Assembly (NCBI GenBank): GCA_922989275.2 | Contig: OV277863.1 | Coordinates: forward strand, 46,730,999 to 46,794,998 | DNA from: Gari tellinella | Taxonomy: Eukaryota; Mollusca; Bivalvia; Cardiida; Psammobiidae | Direction: 5' to 3' | DNA: 64,000 bases | In this document: positions 21,098 through 31,974 of the stretch, piece after piece | Numbering within the stretch: position 1 is the stretch's first letter | How the letters are laid out: every line of letters begins with the position of its first letter | Made by a program: the position numbers and the translations under genes | Notes under the pieces: generated by a model | What the model saw: only the letters and a program-made list of their open reading frames with translations | Told to the model about the DNA's origin: nothing | Database searches by the model: none

Positions 21098-22059
21098 AAT
21101 ACAAAACTGGAAAAATAGTTGAAACATGACAGAAAAAATCAATATAAATTGAAGAGGGTATATATCTTACTTATCTAAAAATACTTATAGCAGAGCACAT
21201 TGACATTCAAAGACGTTAACTAATGTAACAGTAAGATGTTATGTTTAATATGTTTACAAGAAGGACTAATGCATAGTTGGATTTGGATATACTTAGTGTG
21301 TTACATGAGTGATAGATTCACAAAATAAGAGCACTGCGATTTCAGACCTATTTTATAACCATAAATGAGTATTTGTTAGCTGATATAGAGTTTTGGCGCA
21401 ATAAAGCATGATCAAGAAATCCAGTGGCGACAGCATTGCTCCTTCGCCCCAACCTGCCGACGGCAATCACTAAAACGGCAGGTCAAATGTCGAGTTACTC
21501 AAGCTAGAGTAATTCTGCATCGATCGGCTCTTGAAAATTTCGACACAACCGCTTACCCAAGCGGAAGGAGTGAACAGCCCGTAGCCACTGTAAGTTTAAC
21601 GTACAAATACGTACACTCTAATGCAAAAAACATTTTTTTCCGTGATTAACTCATCCAGGATAAACGGAAGGCATAAATCTCAATCCATATCTTTCTGCTT
21701 AGCAATCATCTGTGAGAATGTTGTAGAGTTTCATAGAGTTGTATATAAGTTATATTTGATACACGGAACGGAAAAATGACAATTTATATACTTACTGCAT
21801 TGTTCATCGAGTGTAACTGTGCTTAAAGCAGACTAACGGTACTACAGAACAGTAAGTTCCCTTTCGCTCTACACCGAAACGAGGTAGAATTGGGGAATGG
21901 AATCTATGTGAAAAAATTATAAATGCGTCAATGTTTTCCATGAAGGAATGCTCCTAGCTCCAAGCAAAAACTCAATTCTGACCAATCAAGTGCCTGAGAA
22001 AGATCTCAGAAACAACTCAAGACTCTGTACATGTATAACGACCATGTTCTCAAAACATA
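21098..22059. other. Spacer beside the LINE, no gene seen
   Basis: A GC-richer patch at 21420-21600 contains GCGACAGCATTGCTCCTTCG and CTTACCCAAGCGGAAGGAG. It has an RNA-gene-like texture, but I could not fold it into a tRNA. Nothing else is supported. Confidence 0.4.
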
Positions 22060-22305
22060 CAGTGGAGAATGTGTTATTCTTTCCGAATAAACGCGTTTAC
22101 GCTAAAACTATTATTTGCAGTGCAAACAGTTTGGAGCCAGATCAGACGCCGGGTAACCCGGTGTCTGATCAGGCTCCAAACTGTTTGCCACCAAGATAAA
22201 CATGAAATATCAGAATTGTCCAAAAGTTGTTATTTTCTACGTTTTAGCGCTTTGCGTTTGCGTACGTTTGCGTTTAAACGGGAAAGAATAACAGATTCTC
22301 CACTG
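22060..22305. mobile_element. Family A MITE, full length
   Basis: TA, CAGTGGAGAATGTGTTATTC, core 1 at about 22122-22190 (GGAGCCAGATCAGACGCCGG, tip GTAA, mirror with one change GTGTCTG), then GAATAACAGATTCTCCACTG and TA. Nearly identical to the copies at 32988, 36331, 53358 and 55965, so probably a recent spread. Confidence 0.9.
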
Positions 22306-22654
22306 TATTTTAAACTTATCAAGCTATCAATGCCATGGCTTTGATCGAGTTGACAGTACTCTAATCGGAGTATGCGGCAATACAAATGAATCAATTGAGC
22401 AATAATCGTACAGATTCTCTCGTATTTAGTGTTAAAATACTGTTGTCATCTTATAGGATTTTTATATGACTTTATCAGGTATTTACCTTAAATTGAGCCT
22501 TATTATAGATTCTTCTTCTTTTACAAATGCTGAAGGAGCTAGATTTTACTGTATCAACGGTCATGAAGATATCAATATTAACAAATTCAACCCTAGCCAC
22601 CAGTATATTCATCATTAACAAACAGTGCACATGTGAAGAGTACTATTGTCCTAT

Positions 22655-22745
22655 TGCAATTGCAAACAGTGTATATCCTGATCAGAGGACTAGCTCCTTT
22701 AGCAGCCCTCCGACCAGGATCTGCACAGTTTGTCGATTTGCAATA
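22655..22745. repeat. Core 1-like hairpin without a recognised TIR
   Basis: GCAAACAGTGTATATCCTGA, TCAGAGGACTAGCTCC, then GGAGGGCTGC in mirror and CAGGATCTGCACAGTTTG. It keeps the outer AAACAG and GATCAGA words of core 1 with a different tip. Similar hairpins lie at 62235-62290 and 62706-62772. Confidence 0.5.
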
Positions 22746-22995
22746 TTTTGTTAATATCCACCTACACAAAACTCGTGCCTTAAAAGTTTCAGGGGTGAGT
22801 GAATTGAGAGACTGATTTTTACATTTACTGGCGTCTCATACGAGTTTGTTTCCATGTGAAAGTTATATGCTGATATCGGTTGCATTTGGGAATTTGTTAT
22901 TTGATCCAAAAATATATATACACTGTTGGAACAATTGTCTATTGCAGCAAAATCAGACGCAAATTATCATGACTTCTGATTAGGTTCTACACTCT

Positions 22996-23240
22996 TTAAC
23001 CCTTTCATGATCAATTTGTCGAGAGTTCTTTTACCCTTTCGTCGCCAAACTGTCGTCTGCTTCATCATTGTTGTCTGCAATATCGTTTCAAAGTACGATA
23101 AAGGCAATATGACTGACCAATTTCGAAACGAGTGTCAAACAGTTCGGGCCCTGATCAGACGCCGCGTTACGCGGAGTTTGATCAGGACCAAAACTGTTTG
23201 CAACCTCACTTTATGACGTCATTGAGAGTGAAAGGGTTAA
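22996..23240. mobile_element. Family E MITE, full length
   Basis: TTAACCCTTTCATGATCAAT to the mirrored CATTGAGAGTGAAAGGGTTAA. Core 1 at about 23135-23202 reads GGGCCCTGATCAGACGCCGC and mirror. The left half has GTCGTCTGCTTCATCATTG, shared with 14363 and 39274. Confidence 0.85.
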
Positions 23241-23304
23241 AATAGGCACGACTGTTGTTATATATTTATTACACGCGCTTGTATTGATTATTTCAACACT
23301 TAAT

Positions 23305-23522
23305 GTTAACTCCTTCATTGCATTACCCCTACGTGTACAATAGTTATTTGCAAATAGTTTGGATCCTGATCAGACGCGACGTACCACAGGGTGGGATCAG
23401 GATCCAAACGTTTGGCCCTAATTTCAATATTTCTTAGGTCAAAATATCTAAACACTATATTTGAGAAATAAAAGCAGACGACATTTGTTTGAATTGATGA
23501 CGTCATAGTTGTGAAGGTGTTT
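23305..23522. mobile_element. Family E relative, degraded
   Basis: Core 1 at 23347-23416 has intact outer arms (GCAAATAGTTTGGATCCTGA and mirror GGATCCAAACGTTTGG), but the tip is scrambled to GCGACGTACCACAGGGTGG. The flanks CCTTCATTGCATTACCCC and GATGACGTCATAGTTGTGAA are weak family E echoes. Confidence 0.5.
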
Positions 23523-23670
23523 AAAATAAACCGTTATTATTCTCAAGAGGCTTACATTGTTTACAACAAATTAAATTGTTTGCATTTCGTTTCGTTTGAC
23601 TTATACACCCATGACACCTCTGAAAATGAACAATCCAAGAGAAATCCATTTGTGAATATAATAATAAATT

Positions 23671-24790
23671 ATGTTTTCTTATACTCCCATTCCACTAGAC
23701 GGCGATCTACGGAGCTCCTAGAGAGCGCCGCTGGTCGCCATACAGGGCGCCTAGATTGCCAGGAGCGCTACCAGAGAGCGAATGGGTCGCTATCTGATCT
23801 CCATGAGCGTCAAGGTCGCCGTCGGTTTACTCCTTTGCACAAAAACCTTGGCGCTCAGGCCAGAACGCCATCACATCGCTTATTGATCGCCTAATTCGCC
23901 ATCGGGGCGCTACTTGATCGCCAAGATCGTAACTAGAGCGCTATCGGATCACCTTAGAGCGCCACCATCATCCAACAAAGCAAATCAGTAGATACTTCGC
24001 GCTCTGTGGCGATCTTATAGTGAGTATCTGCATTTTAAAATACCCGATAGTATTTTCTATCAATATATCCAAATTGCATGATGTAACTCGACGTCTCATT
24101 CGGATCCAAACTGTTATACACCCATACAATGATGATACCGAAATGTGTGTTAATATAATGATGGCGTTTAACATTGATTTTGATGTGCGTTAGAACATCT
24201 GCAGTAACTATTAAATGAAGAAAAAACACAGATTTCTATAGACTTCTGGCAGTGAACGTAATGCAGAAAGTTCTTATAGGAATCGTCTGTATTACTATGT
24301 TACTGCATTGAGTGGACACATGTCAAAAAGAAAGCAGCTATATGTATGACTATTTGCCTAAATATCTGCTAGCGAATTTAAAACGAATGAGCGCTGAAGA
24401 GCGCCACAGGTCTTCATAGGATATCTCCCTAATCAGATCAAGTAAAGCGCTAACAGAGCGGTAATGGATCTCCATCGGTCGCCGACATCGCTATCGGATC
24501 TCTTTTGAGCGCCATAGGAGCGCAATAGATCGCATCTAAGTCGCCTCTGAGCGCCAACGGAGCACCAACGGAGCGCAATCTGATCATACAAGAGCGCAAC
24601 ATTTTTATGAATTGGGTAGCGACCAATGACCATGAAGTCGCTGCTAACAGATCGCCATCGGAGCGTAATCTGAACGCAATCGGATGGTAAATGCGATCGC
24701 CATATCCTGAGGCGACCTATGGCGCTCTGACGGAGTACGGAGATCTCCATCGAGCGCCGTTTAGTGGAATGGGGGTATAACAATAACATA
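23671..24790. mobile_element. 1.1-kb inverted-repeat element with GCGCC/GATCGC motifs
   Basis: The ends are inverted copies: left TATACTCCCATTCCACTAGA then CGGCG; right, reversed, TATACCCCCATTCCACTAAA then CGGCG, with weaker matching outward to about 36 bp. Inside each end, for about 300-400 bp, short words GAGCGCCA, GATCGCCA and GGAGCGC recur every 10-12 bp on both strands. The central 350 bp (about 24000-24370) is AT-rich and lacks them. Dense subterminal repeats next to TIRs are typical of transposase-binding regions in some DNA transposons (family knowledge). I find no coding capacity; the minus-strand frame at 24433-24846 simply reads through the repeats. Superfamily unknown. Confidence 0.75.
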
Positions 24791-24964
24791 TTGCAAAGTG
24801 AAAATCGGCACTGATCAGAGGACTTTAACGGGAACCCTCTTGTCATGGTCTACACACTTTGCATAGGAAACGCGTACTTGTAACAGGAATACTGTTAGTA
24901 TATGGTGCATGTACACGCCATAGGGTGTTAATGTGTTTAACGGGAACAATTAACGTATATTCCA

Positions 24965-25195
24965 CTGAGAGAGCAATATTAACCCCTTGACCTCGTATTG
25001 AGTTACGGACACTTGCCCGGATTGATTTTTGTTATCATATTGTATTACTCGTATGTATCTTTTGAGTGAGTGGCGTATCAACAATAGGCTTTAGTAATAT
25101 CAGAATGAGTAAACGGAAGAAGCGACTGAGCAATATTAACCCTATGACCTCGTATTTAGTTAAGAGCATTTGTTCGGATTGATTTTTTTAACCAT
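24965..25195. repeat. Direct repeat, period about 150 bp
   Basis: GAGCAATATTAACCCCTTGA with CCTCGTATTGAGTTACGG (from 24970) recurs as GAGCAATATTAACCCTATGA with CCTCGTATTTAGTTAAGA (from 25127). Both continue into CGGATTGATTTTTGTTA-like sequence. Two diverged copies. Confidence 0.65.
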
Positions 25196-25388
25196 ACTTT
25201 AGAGCTATCATTTATTTGACAGAATTGCTGTTACAGTGGAGAAGGTGTTATCCTTTCCCGATTAATCCAGAACTCCATATAGATGCTCGTTTTATGAATT
25301 TCATTCATTCATCAACTGAAGAAAATACTTCTACTCTATACAGCGACGACTATTTATTATAAGCAATATATTCTATATTCTAGCATAT

Positions 25389-25479
25389 GTGAATCCCCCC
25401 TCCCTACAATATCCCCCTTGTAACAACACACACAATCTGTGTCTCCCATTGGATGTTGTTGTAGAGAGGGCGCTCTGTA
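25389..25479. mobile_element. Family F MITE, internally deleted
   Basis: CCCCCCTCCCTACAATATCC is joined directly to the right-end block ATCTGTGTCTCCCATTGG and GTAGAGAGGGCGCTCTG. The core hairpin and most of the body are missing. Confidence 0.55.
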
Positions 25480-25499
25480 GTTCTATTTATACACCTGTA

Positions 25500-28420
25500 T
25501 CAGTAAATGACATTGTTTCAGCCATCATCGCCATTATGTACATCATTAGAGATAACTAAGCATTAACCCTCTACCATATAGCGTGTTTCTAGTTTTGAAG
25601 ACATGTGACCACTTAAAGCAGGTTGAAAGTAAAGCAGTTAAGCTACCATCATTTGGATATAGAAAATATGTCTTTTGGTACATGTTCATGACTGTATAAA
25701 TTGATTTTTTTCTTCAGTGGAGGAATAAAATAAATGCGCTAAAACGTTCTTCTATTAAGGGAAAGAGTGCTATAGTGCAGTGGACAATACAATGGGGAAG
25801 CCGTTATTGTTTCCCTATCAATACGCACATGTATGCTAAAGCAATGGTTACCATTGTAAACTGTTGGCCACTCATATCAAACTAGATTGTTTACATTTTA
25901 GAAAACCTGTTAATTTCTACATTTCGATACATTGGAAACTAGAAAACAAAATCCCACCCAGTCCACTATACATCAATAAAACATAATTTGAATGTTTTTG
26001 TTGATGGCAATTTAGGTTCTAGCAACCCTGGCTACCCTAGCATTGCACATTGTTTGGATCTAGATCAATAATTCTGTGTCTGGTTTAGATTCAAACTGTT
26101 TGACACTTCTGTCGGTGCTTCTTCAGGTCTTTCAGTTTAATTCAAATGCCTTAATTTTTATCTTTGAATTAATAAACAATACTGCAAACGGCATTATTGA
26201 AGCATACTATATTATGACGTTAAGATGTTAATCGGACGCATTATCCAAACAAACAAAACCTTTTTATAGTATCATTTATACACCTGTATTAAATCGTAAT
26301 GGGCATTGAATAAATCGAAATATCTCTAGCCATTATCGCCATTATCGAACATTACAATGGGGGATACGTTATTAAATACTCACATGTATGCTAAAGCAAT
26401 GGTGACCATTGTAAACAGTTGGCCACTCATATCAAACTAGATTGTTTACAATTTAGAAAACCTGTTAATTTCTACATTTCGATACATTGGTTTTATGTTT
26501 AATTTCTTTAACTAGAAAACAAAATCCCACCCAGTCCACTATACATCAATAAAACATAATTTGAATGTTTTTGTTGATGGCAATTTAGGTTCTAGCAACC
26601 CTGGCTACCCTAACATTGCAAACTGTTTGGATCTAGATCAATAATTCTGTGTCTGGCCTAGAATCAAACTGTTTGACATTTCTGTCGGTGCTTCTTCAAG
26701 TCTTTCAGTTTAATTCAAATGCCTTAATTTCTAACTTTGAATTTGGAAACAATACTGCAAACGGCATTATTGAAGCATACTATATTATGATTTTAAGATG
26801 TTAAACGGGCGCATTATCCGAACAAACAAAACCTTTTTATAGTACCTATAGTCCTATACACTTGCATTAAATCGTAATGGACATTGAACAAATCGAAATA
26901 TCTACAGCCGTCAACGTCATTACAGTGGTAAATACGCTATTCCTACCCAGTTTACGCGTTTCTTACGCGTTTCTTATCCGTTTCGTTAAACGCTTTTCCT
27001 AGCCGTTTCTTTACGCGTTTCTTTACGCGTTTAAAAGAGCCCGGATGTCGGTCTTTATTTTCTAAAGAATACTCCTGAAATATTGACTCGGGTCATTAAC
27101 AAAGTGAGCAAAACATCAAATGTTCCGACATTTCATGCGGTAAGTAAAGACTGCAGTCGTTATCGTAGCGGCGAGTCCAATGCTAGTCTGCCGCGACGGG
27201 TGGTTTATTGATTTATGGGTCTGGTTGATAACTCTAGTGTCACTAATCGGATTAGTGGGGTTTTCATCGATAAGATCCGAAATCTCCGCGTGAAACGGAA
27301 AACTGAAGCACCAATCGCAACATCTCTGGTATAATCGTTTATTTACGCGTTTAAACGCGTTAAAATCGTTAGGCGTTAACCGTTCGTTAAGCGTTCGTTA
27401 ACCGTTCACTATGCGTTTCTTACCCATAGATAAACGCGTAAATGGGTAGGAATAGCGTATTTACCACTGTATGTACAGAATTAGGGATAGATAAGTATTA
27501 ACCCTTACCCTATAGCGTGTTTCTAGTTTTTAAGACATGTGACCACTTAAAGCTGGCTAAAAAATAAAGCAGAATGCGCCTTAAGGCGCATTCTGCTTTA
27601 TTTCCAGCCTGCTTTAAGATACCATCAGTTGGATATAGAAAATATGACTTTTGGTACATGTTCATGACTGTATAGATTGAAACTTTTTTCTTCAGTGGAG
27701 GAATAAAATAAATGCGCTAAAAGGTGCTTCTATTAAAGGAAAGAGTGCTATAATGCAATGAACATTACAATGGGGAAGCCGTTATTGTTTCCCTATCAAT
27801 ACTCACATGTATGCTAAAGCAATGTTTACCATTGTAAACTGTTGGCCACTCAAATCAAACTAAATTGATTGCATTTTAGAAAACCTGCAAATTTCTACAT
27901 TTTGATACATTAGTTTTATGTTTAATTTCCTTTTTTTTTTATTTATTAATTTCTTTAACTAGAAAACAAAACACGACCTGTCCAACTGTGCATTAATACA
28001 ACTTAATTTTAATGTTTTTGCTGATGGTAATTTAGGTTTAAATGTAATGATTGGATTCATCGTTAATGCCTTTCTAGCAACCCTGACAACCCTAGCATTG
28101 CCAACAGTTTGGGTCTAAATCAGTAACTCTGCGTCTGGTCTAGATTCAAACTGTTTGACGCTCCTGTCGATGCTTCTTCTGTTCTTTTAGTTCATTTCAA
28201 ATGCCTGAATTTCTCACTTTTAATTTGAAAACAATACTGCAAACGGCAGTATTGAAGCATTGATCTTCTATAATATAATTGCGTTTATTGTGTTAACGGA
28301 CGTATTATCAGAACAAACAAAACTTTTTATAGTACCATTTATACACCTGTAATCGTAATCGTCATTGATTAAACCAACACATCTACAACCGTCAGCGGCA
28401 ATGTGTACATCATTAGAGAT
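25500..28420. repeat. Triplicated block of 0.6-0.9 kb units
   Basis: Three diverged direct copies. Copy 1 is about 25500-26345, copy 2 about 26346-27480 (it lacks the first 250 bp and carries an insertion) and copy 3 about 27481-28420. Landmarks repeated in order: TAACCCT..CCCTATAGCGTG, core 2 or its remnant, GGGGAAGCCGTTATTGTTTC, ACATGTATGCTAAAGCAATG, ACTGTTGGCCACTCA, CTAGCAACCCTGGCTACCCT, a weak core 1 with GTTTGGATCTAGATCAATAA, GCAAACGGCATTATTGAAGC and TACACCTGTATTAAATCGTA. The units contain old family C and family E-like sequence, so the tandem array formed after those had inserted. No coding. Confidence 0.85.
26923..27469. mobile_element. 547-bp TA element rich in ACGCGTTT
   Basis: The left end CAGTGGTAAATACGCTATTC plus CTACCCA is matched by an exact 27-bp inverted copy at the right, with TA on each side (26921-26922 and 27470-27471). 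Inside the ends, TTTACGCGTTTCTTACGCG-type words (ACGCGTTT, CGTTAAGCGTTCGTTAAC) repeat many times. The middle (27040-27330) is non-repetitive. The neighbouring block copy at 25531 reads GCCATTATGTACATCATTAG, which is the uninterrupted site. It has no core 1 or core 2. Confidence 0.88.
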
Positions 28421-28707
28421 AGCTTATGGAATTACTAGTGCATGCTCTCTCGAGATTTTCCCTAGTATCGATCACAGAGTTCGATCGATTTATTCAATGA
28501 AATAAACACACTCTCATGCCCATATTGGAACTGAATGAAGTTCTCATTGTGCCGTATTAATGATGTCGAACTCGAGTATGTTGTGGAACGGGAACATGCA
28601 CTGAAGGTGCAAGATATAGCTGTAGAGGATTCCTTAATGTCGCGAAGACTGCTTTTGAATTTCTTGGGCTGGTTCCCTGCTTATTGATTCTCAGATAAGG
28701 AATAGCG

Positions 28708-28916
28708 CTAACCCTTTCTCTGCCATATTATCGTCTGTTTAAAAATCATCGTCTGCATTTGTTTTTTCAAATTTTGAATTTTTTGCATTTTTGGATTTGT
28801 AACAAACATCGATACGTGTATCAAACAACTTGATCCTGATCAGATTTTACTCAAAACAGGATCTAAACGGTTTGCAGAATACAAGTGAAGCAGCGTTTAG
28901 CAGCGAGTGGCGTTAA
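28708..28916. mobile_element. Family E-like element, degraded
   Basis: GCTAACCCTTTCTCTGCCAT and GCGAGTGGCGTTAA flank a reduced core 1 (GATCCTGATCAGATTTTAC then AACAGGATCTAAACGGTTTG), in which the GC-rich tip is gone. Confidence 0.55.
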
Positions 28917-29212
28917 TCCAATATCTGACTGCTGTACTAAAGGAGAAGAGCTACTTTTGTATCCATGGCCTTAAATCAATAAAGCCAAACTTGGGATAGG
29001 CGCCGTTTTGGCGTGTAATAGTGCAGGACGGGATAAAACGTAAGTAACAACTTACTATTCATTTTTCTTATCGCTAAATGAATGACGATGAGGCAGTGTA
29101 AGCAGCCAACTTGTATTTTAGTAAAAATAATCTGACATTGCACATATGGTTTGATCGATGCTGTAATGCTGGTTCATAAGTTATGGATACTGTTGGAATG
29201 AAACTTTACGTA

Positions 29213-29458
29213 CAGTGGAGAAAATGTTATTCTTTCCCAGTAAACGCGTTTATGGTAAAACTATTATTTCCATTGCAAACAGTTTGGAGCCAGATCAGAC
29301 ACCGGGTAACCCGGCGTCTGATCAGGCTCCAAGCTATTTGCTACTAAGATTAAGATAAATAGTCAAATTGTCGAAAAGATGTCTTTTTCTACATTTTAGT
29401 GATTTGCTTTTGCGTTTCGTTTGCGCTTTGACGGGAAAAAATATAGTTTTCTCCACTG
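29213..29458. mobile_element. Family A MITE, full length
   Basis: TA, CAGTGGAGAAAATGTTATTC, core 1 (29275-29343, GGAGCCAGATCAGACACCGG with an A change left uncompensated on the right), then ATATAGTTTTCTCCACTG and TA. The AAAATG/GTTTTC subterminal form marks a different subfamily from the AATCTG/CAGATT copies. Confidence 0.88.
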
Positions 29459-29744
29459 TATGTTATGGATACTGTTAGGAAGCTGTTATCATCCCTACGT
29501 TTGAATGAAACTTTACGTAAACACACTGCAAAATGTATAGTATGGGATTGTTTTTGAAACCGCGGATGTTAATTTGGATGAAAATTTACGCAAACATAAT
29601 GCAATGACAATAAATTGACTTGATTTTTTTTGTTGAAAAAGTTGACTTTTATTTCAAATTGTGTGTCAAACAGTTGAGATCAAGGTCAAATGTCGAATAA
29701 CTCTAGCTCGAAACTGTTTTCAATTTGTAGCCATTCTTGTAGTG

Positions 29745-29900
29745 TAGTGGAGAAGACGTTATTCTTTCCCAATAAACGAATGTATGCTAAAATCCTGATG
29801 TTTATTGCAAATAGCTGTGCGCCAGATCAGACACCGGGTTACACCAGGTTTCCCAGTGTCTTATTTAGCTTCAAACTGTTCGCAATTATCTCTTGGAGGA
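29745..29900. mobile_element. Family A MITE, truncated
   Basis: AGTGGAGAAGACGTTATTCT, TTTCCCAATAAACG and a worn core 1 (GCGCCAGATCAGACACCGGG, then an inserted TTACACCAGG). The right half is missing. Confidence 0.65.
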
Positions 29901-29977
29901 CTGCAAACATGTTTGTTTTCTGTAAAAGTAACATATTCCAGACGATACTAGCCGGGATACACCTCTACATAGTTTTA

Positions 29978-30196
29978 CAGTGGAGAATCTGTTATTCTTT
30001 CCCAATAAACGCGTTAACGCTAAAACTATTATTTGCAGTGCAAACAGTTTGGAGCAAGATCAGGCTCCAAACTGTTTGCCACCAAGATAAACAAGAATTA
30101 TCAGAATTGTCCAAAAGTTGTTCTTTTCTACGTTTTAGTGCTTTGCGTTTGCGTACGTTTGCGTTTAAACGGGAAAGAATAACAGATTCTCCACTG
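29978..30196. mobile_element. Family A MITE lacking the hairpin tip
   Basis: Ends are intact (CAGTGGAGAATCTGTTATTC and its mirror) with TA at both sides. In the middle GTTTGGAGCAAGATCAGGCT joins the two arms directly, so the inner part (AGACGCCGGGTAACCCGGCG and its flanks) has been lost precisely. The rest matches 32988 and 36331 closely. Confidence 0.88.
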
Positions 30197-30304
30197 TACT
30201 ATATACATATACCTATCTCTGGTGTGTATTCTTAATGTTTTACAATGGGGAAGGAAATATTCTTTCCCATTTAAACAAACAGACACAAACTCAATGCAAT
30301 GAAG

Positions 30305-31244
30305 TGACGAAAAGGAGTTTTGAAACTGTTTACGACTTATCTTTATATGTATGACGAAAAGGAGTTTTGAAACTGTTTACGACTTATCTTTATATGTATG
30401 ACGAAAAGGAGTTTTGAAACTGTTCACGACTTATCTTTATATGTATTACGAAAAGGAGTTTTGAAACTGTTTACGACTTATCTTTATATGTATGACGAAA
30501 AGGAGTTTTGAAACTGTTCACGACTTATCTTTATATGTATGACGAAAAGGAGTTTTGAAACTGTTCACGACTTATCTTTATATGTATGACGAAAAGGAGT
30601 TTTGAAACTGTTCACGACTTATCTTTATATGTATGACGAAAAGGAGTTTTGAAACTGTTTACGACTTATCTTTATATGTATTACGAAAAGGAGTTTTGAA
30701 ACTGTTCACGACTTATCTTTATATGTATGACGAAAAGGAGTTTTGAAACTGTTTACGACTTATCTTTATATGTATGACGAAAAGGAGTTTTGAAACTGTT
30801 CACGACTTATCTTTATATGTATGACGAAAAGGAGTTTTGAAACTGTTTACGACTTATCTTTATATGTATTACGAAAAGGAGTTTTGAAACTGTTCACGAC
30901 TTATCTTTATATGTATGACGAAAAGGAGTTTTGAAACTGTTCACGACTTATCTTTATATGTATGACGAAAAGGAGTTTTGAAACTGTTTACGACTTATCT
31001 TTATATGTATTACGAAAAGGAGTTTTGAAACTGTTCACGACTTATCTTTATATGTAAGACGAAAAGGAGTTTTGAAACTGTTTACGACTTATCTTTATAT
31101 GTATTACGAAAAGGAGTTTTGAAACTGTTTACGACTTATCTTTATATGTATGACGAAAAGGAGTTTTGAAACTGTTTACGACTTATCTTTATATGTATGA
31201 CGAAAAGGAGTTTTGAAACTGTTTACGACTTATCTTTATATGTA
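30305..31244. repeat. 47-bp tandem array, exactly 20 units
   Basis: The unit is TGACGAAAAGGAGTTTTGAA, ACTGTTTACGACTTATCTTT, ATATGTA, 47 bp. From 30305 to 31244 there are 20 units with no length change. Only two positions vary repeatedly: G/T in TGACG or TTACG, and T/C in GTTTACG or GTTCACG. A single unit (31057) has AGACG. Flanks on both sides are family A-like (TTCTTTCCCATTTAAAC left, GGCCAGATCAGACCCC right). The unit resembles the region between TIR and core of family A (AGAAAAGAACAACTTTTGGA ... TTGTTTATCTT), so the array probably grew inside such an element. Confidence 0.97.
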
Positions 31245-31453
31245 TGACAAACATTTAGGATGGGGCCAGATCAGACCCCCAGGGGATCGTCTTACGAAAC
31301 TTTTTCAGATTCTAAAATTCTAAATTATTAATTATTTCTCCATCTAATTCTGTCTTGTGAACCCTATCTCTTTGGGCTTGTCTTGAAAAAATAAACGACT
31401 CCAAAGAAATGTCATAAGACAGGATCCGATGGAGAAATCAGAATTAAGAAGAA

Positions 31454-31876
31454 CAGTAAAGCCTCTCTAGTACGATCAATGAATTGTGTTTTTCGGCAGG
31501 TGACTGCTTAAAGCAAAGTGAACGCAAAACAGAAATCTCTTAACTTTACGTTCACATTGCTTTAAGCCGTCACTTGTCTTTTTACAGTGGAGAAAACGTT
31601 TTTCTTTCCCGTTTAAACGCAAACGAAACGCAAAGGCAAAACATTTAAACGTAGAAAAGTACAATTTTTTTACTATTCTGACGAATTATGTTTATCTTAG
31701 TGGTAAACAATTTGGAGCCTGATCAGACGCCGGGTTACCCGGCGTCTGATCTGGCTCCAAACTGTTTGTAATAGAAAGAATAGTTTTAGCGTAAACGCGT
31801 TTATTTGGAAAGAATAACGTTTTTCCCCCACTGTATGCAGTCAATAAGCAGTGTTCTTAATAGAGGGCTTTTACTG
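31454..31876. mobile_element. Family B MITE split by a family A insertion
   Basis: Left end CAGTAAAGCCTCTCTAGTAC, right end TAGAGGGCTTTTACTG followed by TA. The core 2-type hairpin at 31500-31570 has GACTGCTTAAAGCAAAGTG and mirror. A complete family A element interrupts it at 31585-31833 between two TA dinucleotides. Confidence 0.85.
31585..31833. mobile_element. Family A MITE nested in family B
   Basis: TA, CAGTGGAGAAAACGTTTTTC, core 1 at 31706-31768 (GGAGCCTGATCAGACGCCGG, tip GTTA, mirror), GAATAACGTTTTTCCCCCACTG-type right end and TA. This copy is younger than its family B host. Confidence 0.9.
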
Positions 31877-31974
31877 TATTTTAATGTTTTGACTTAGGAC
31901 AGTTTCTGTCTTACGTTTCTTAAGACGGCCCCCAGGTTATCCGAAGTCTGATCTGACTCCAAATCATTTACAAT

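Noticed and set aside
23511..24846. Coding genes in the GC-rich 23.7-24.8 kb element
   Set aside because: The frames simply cross the GAGCGCC/GATCGCC repeats and the inverted ends; no domain, and both strands look alike.
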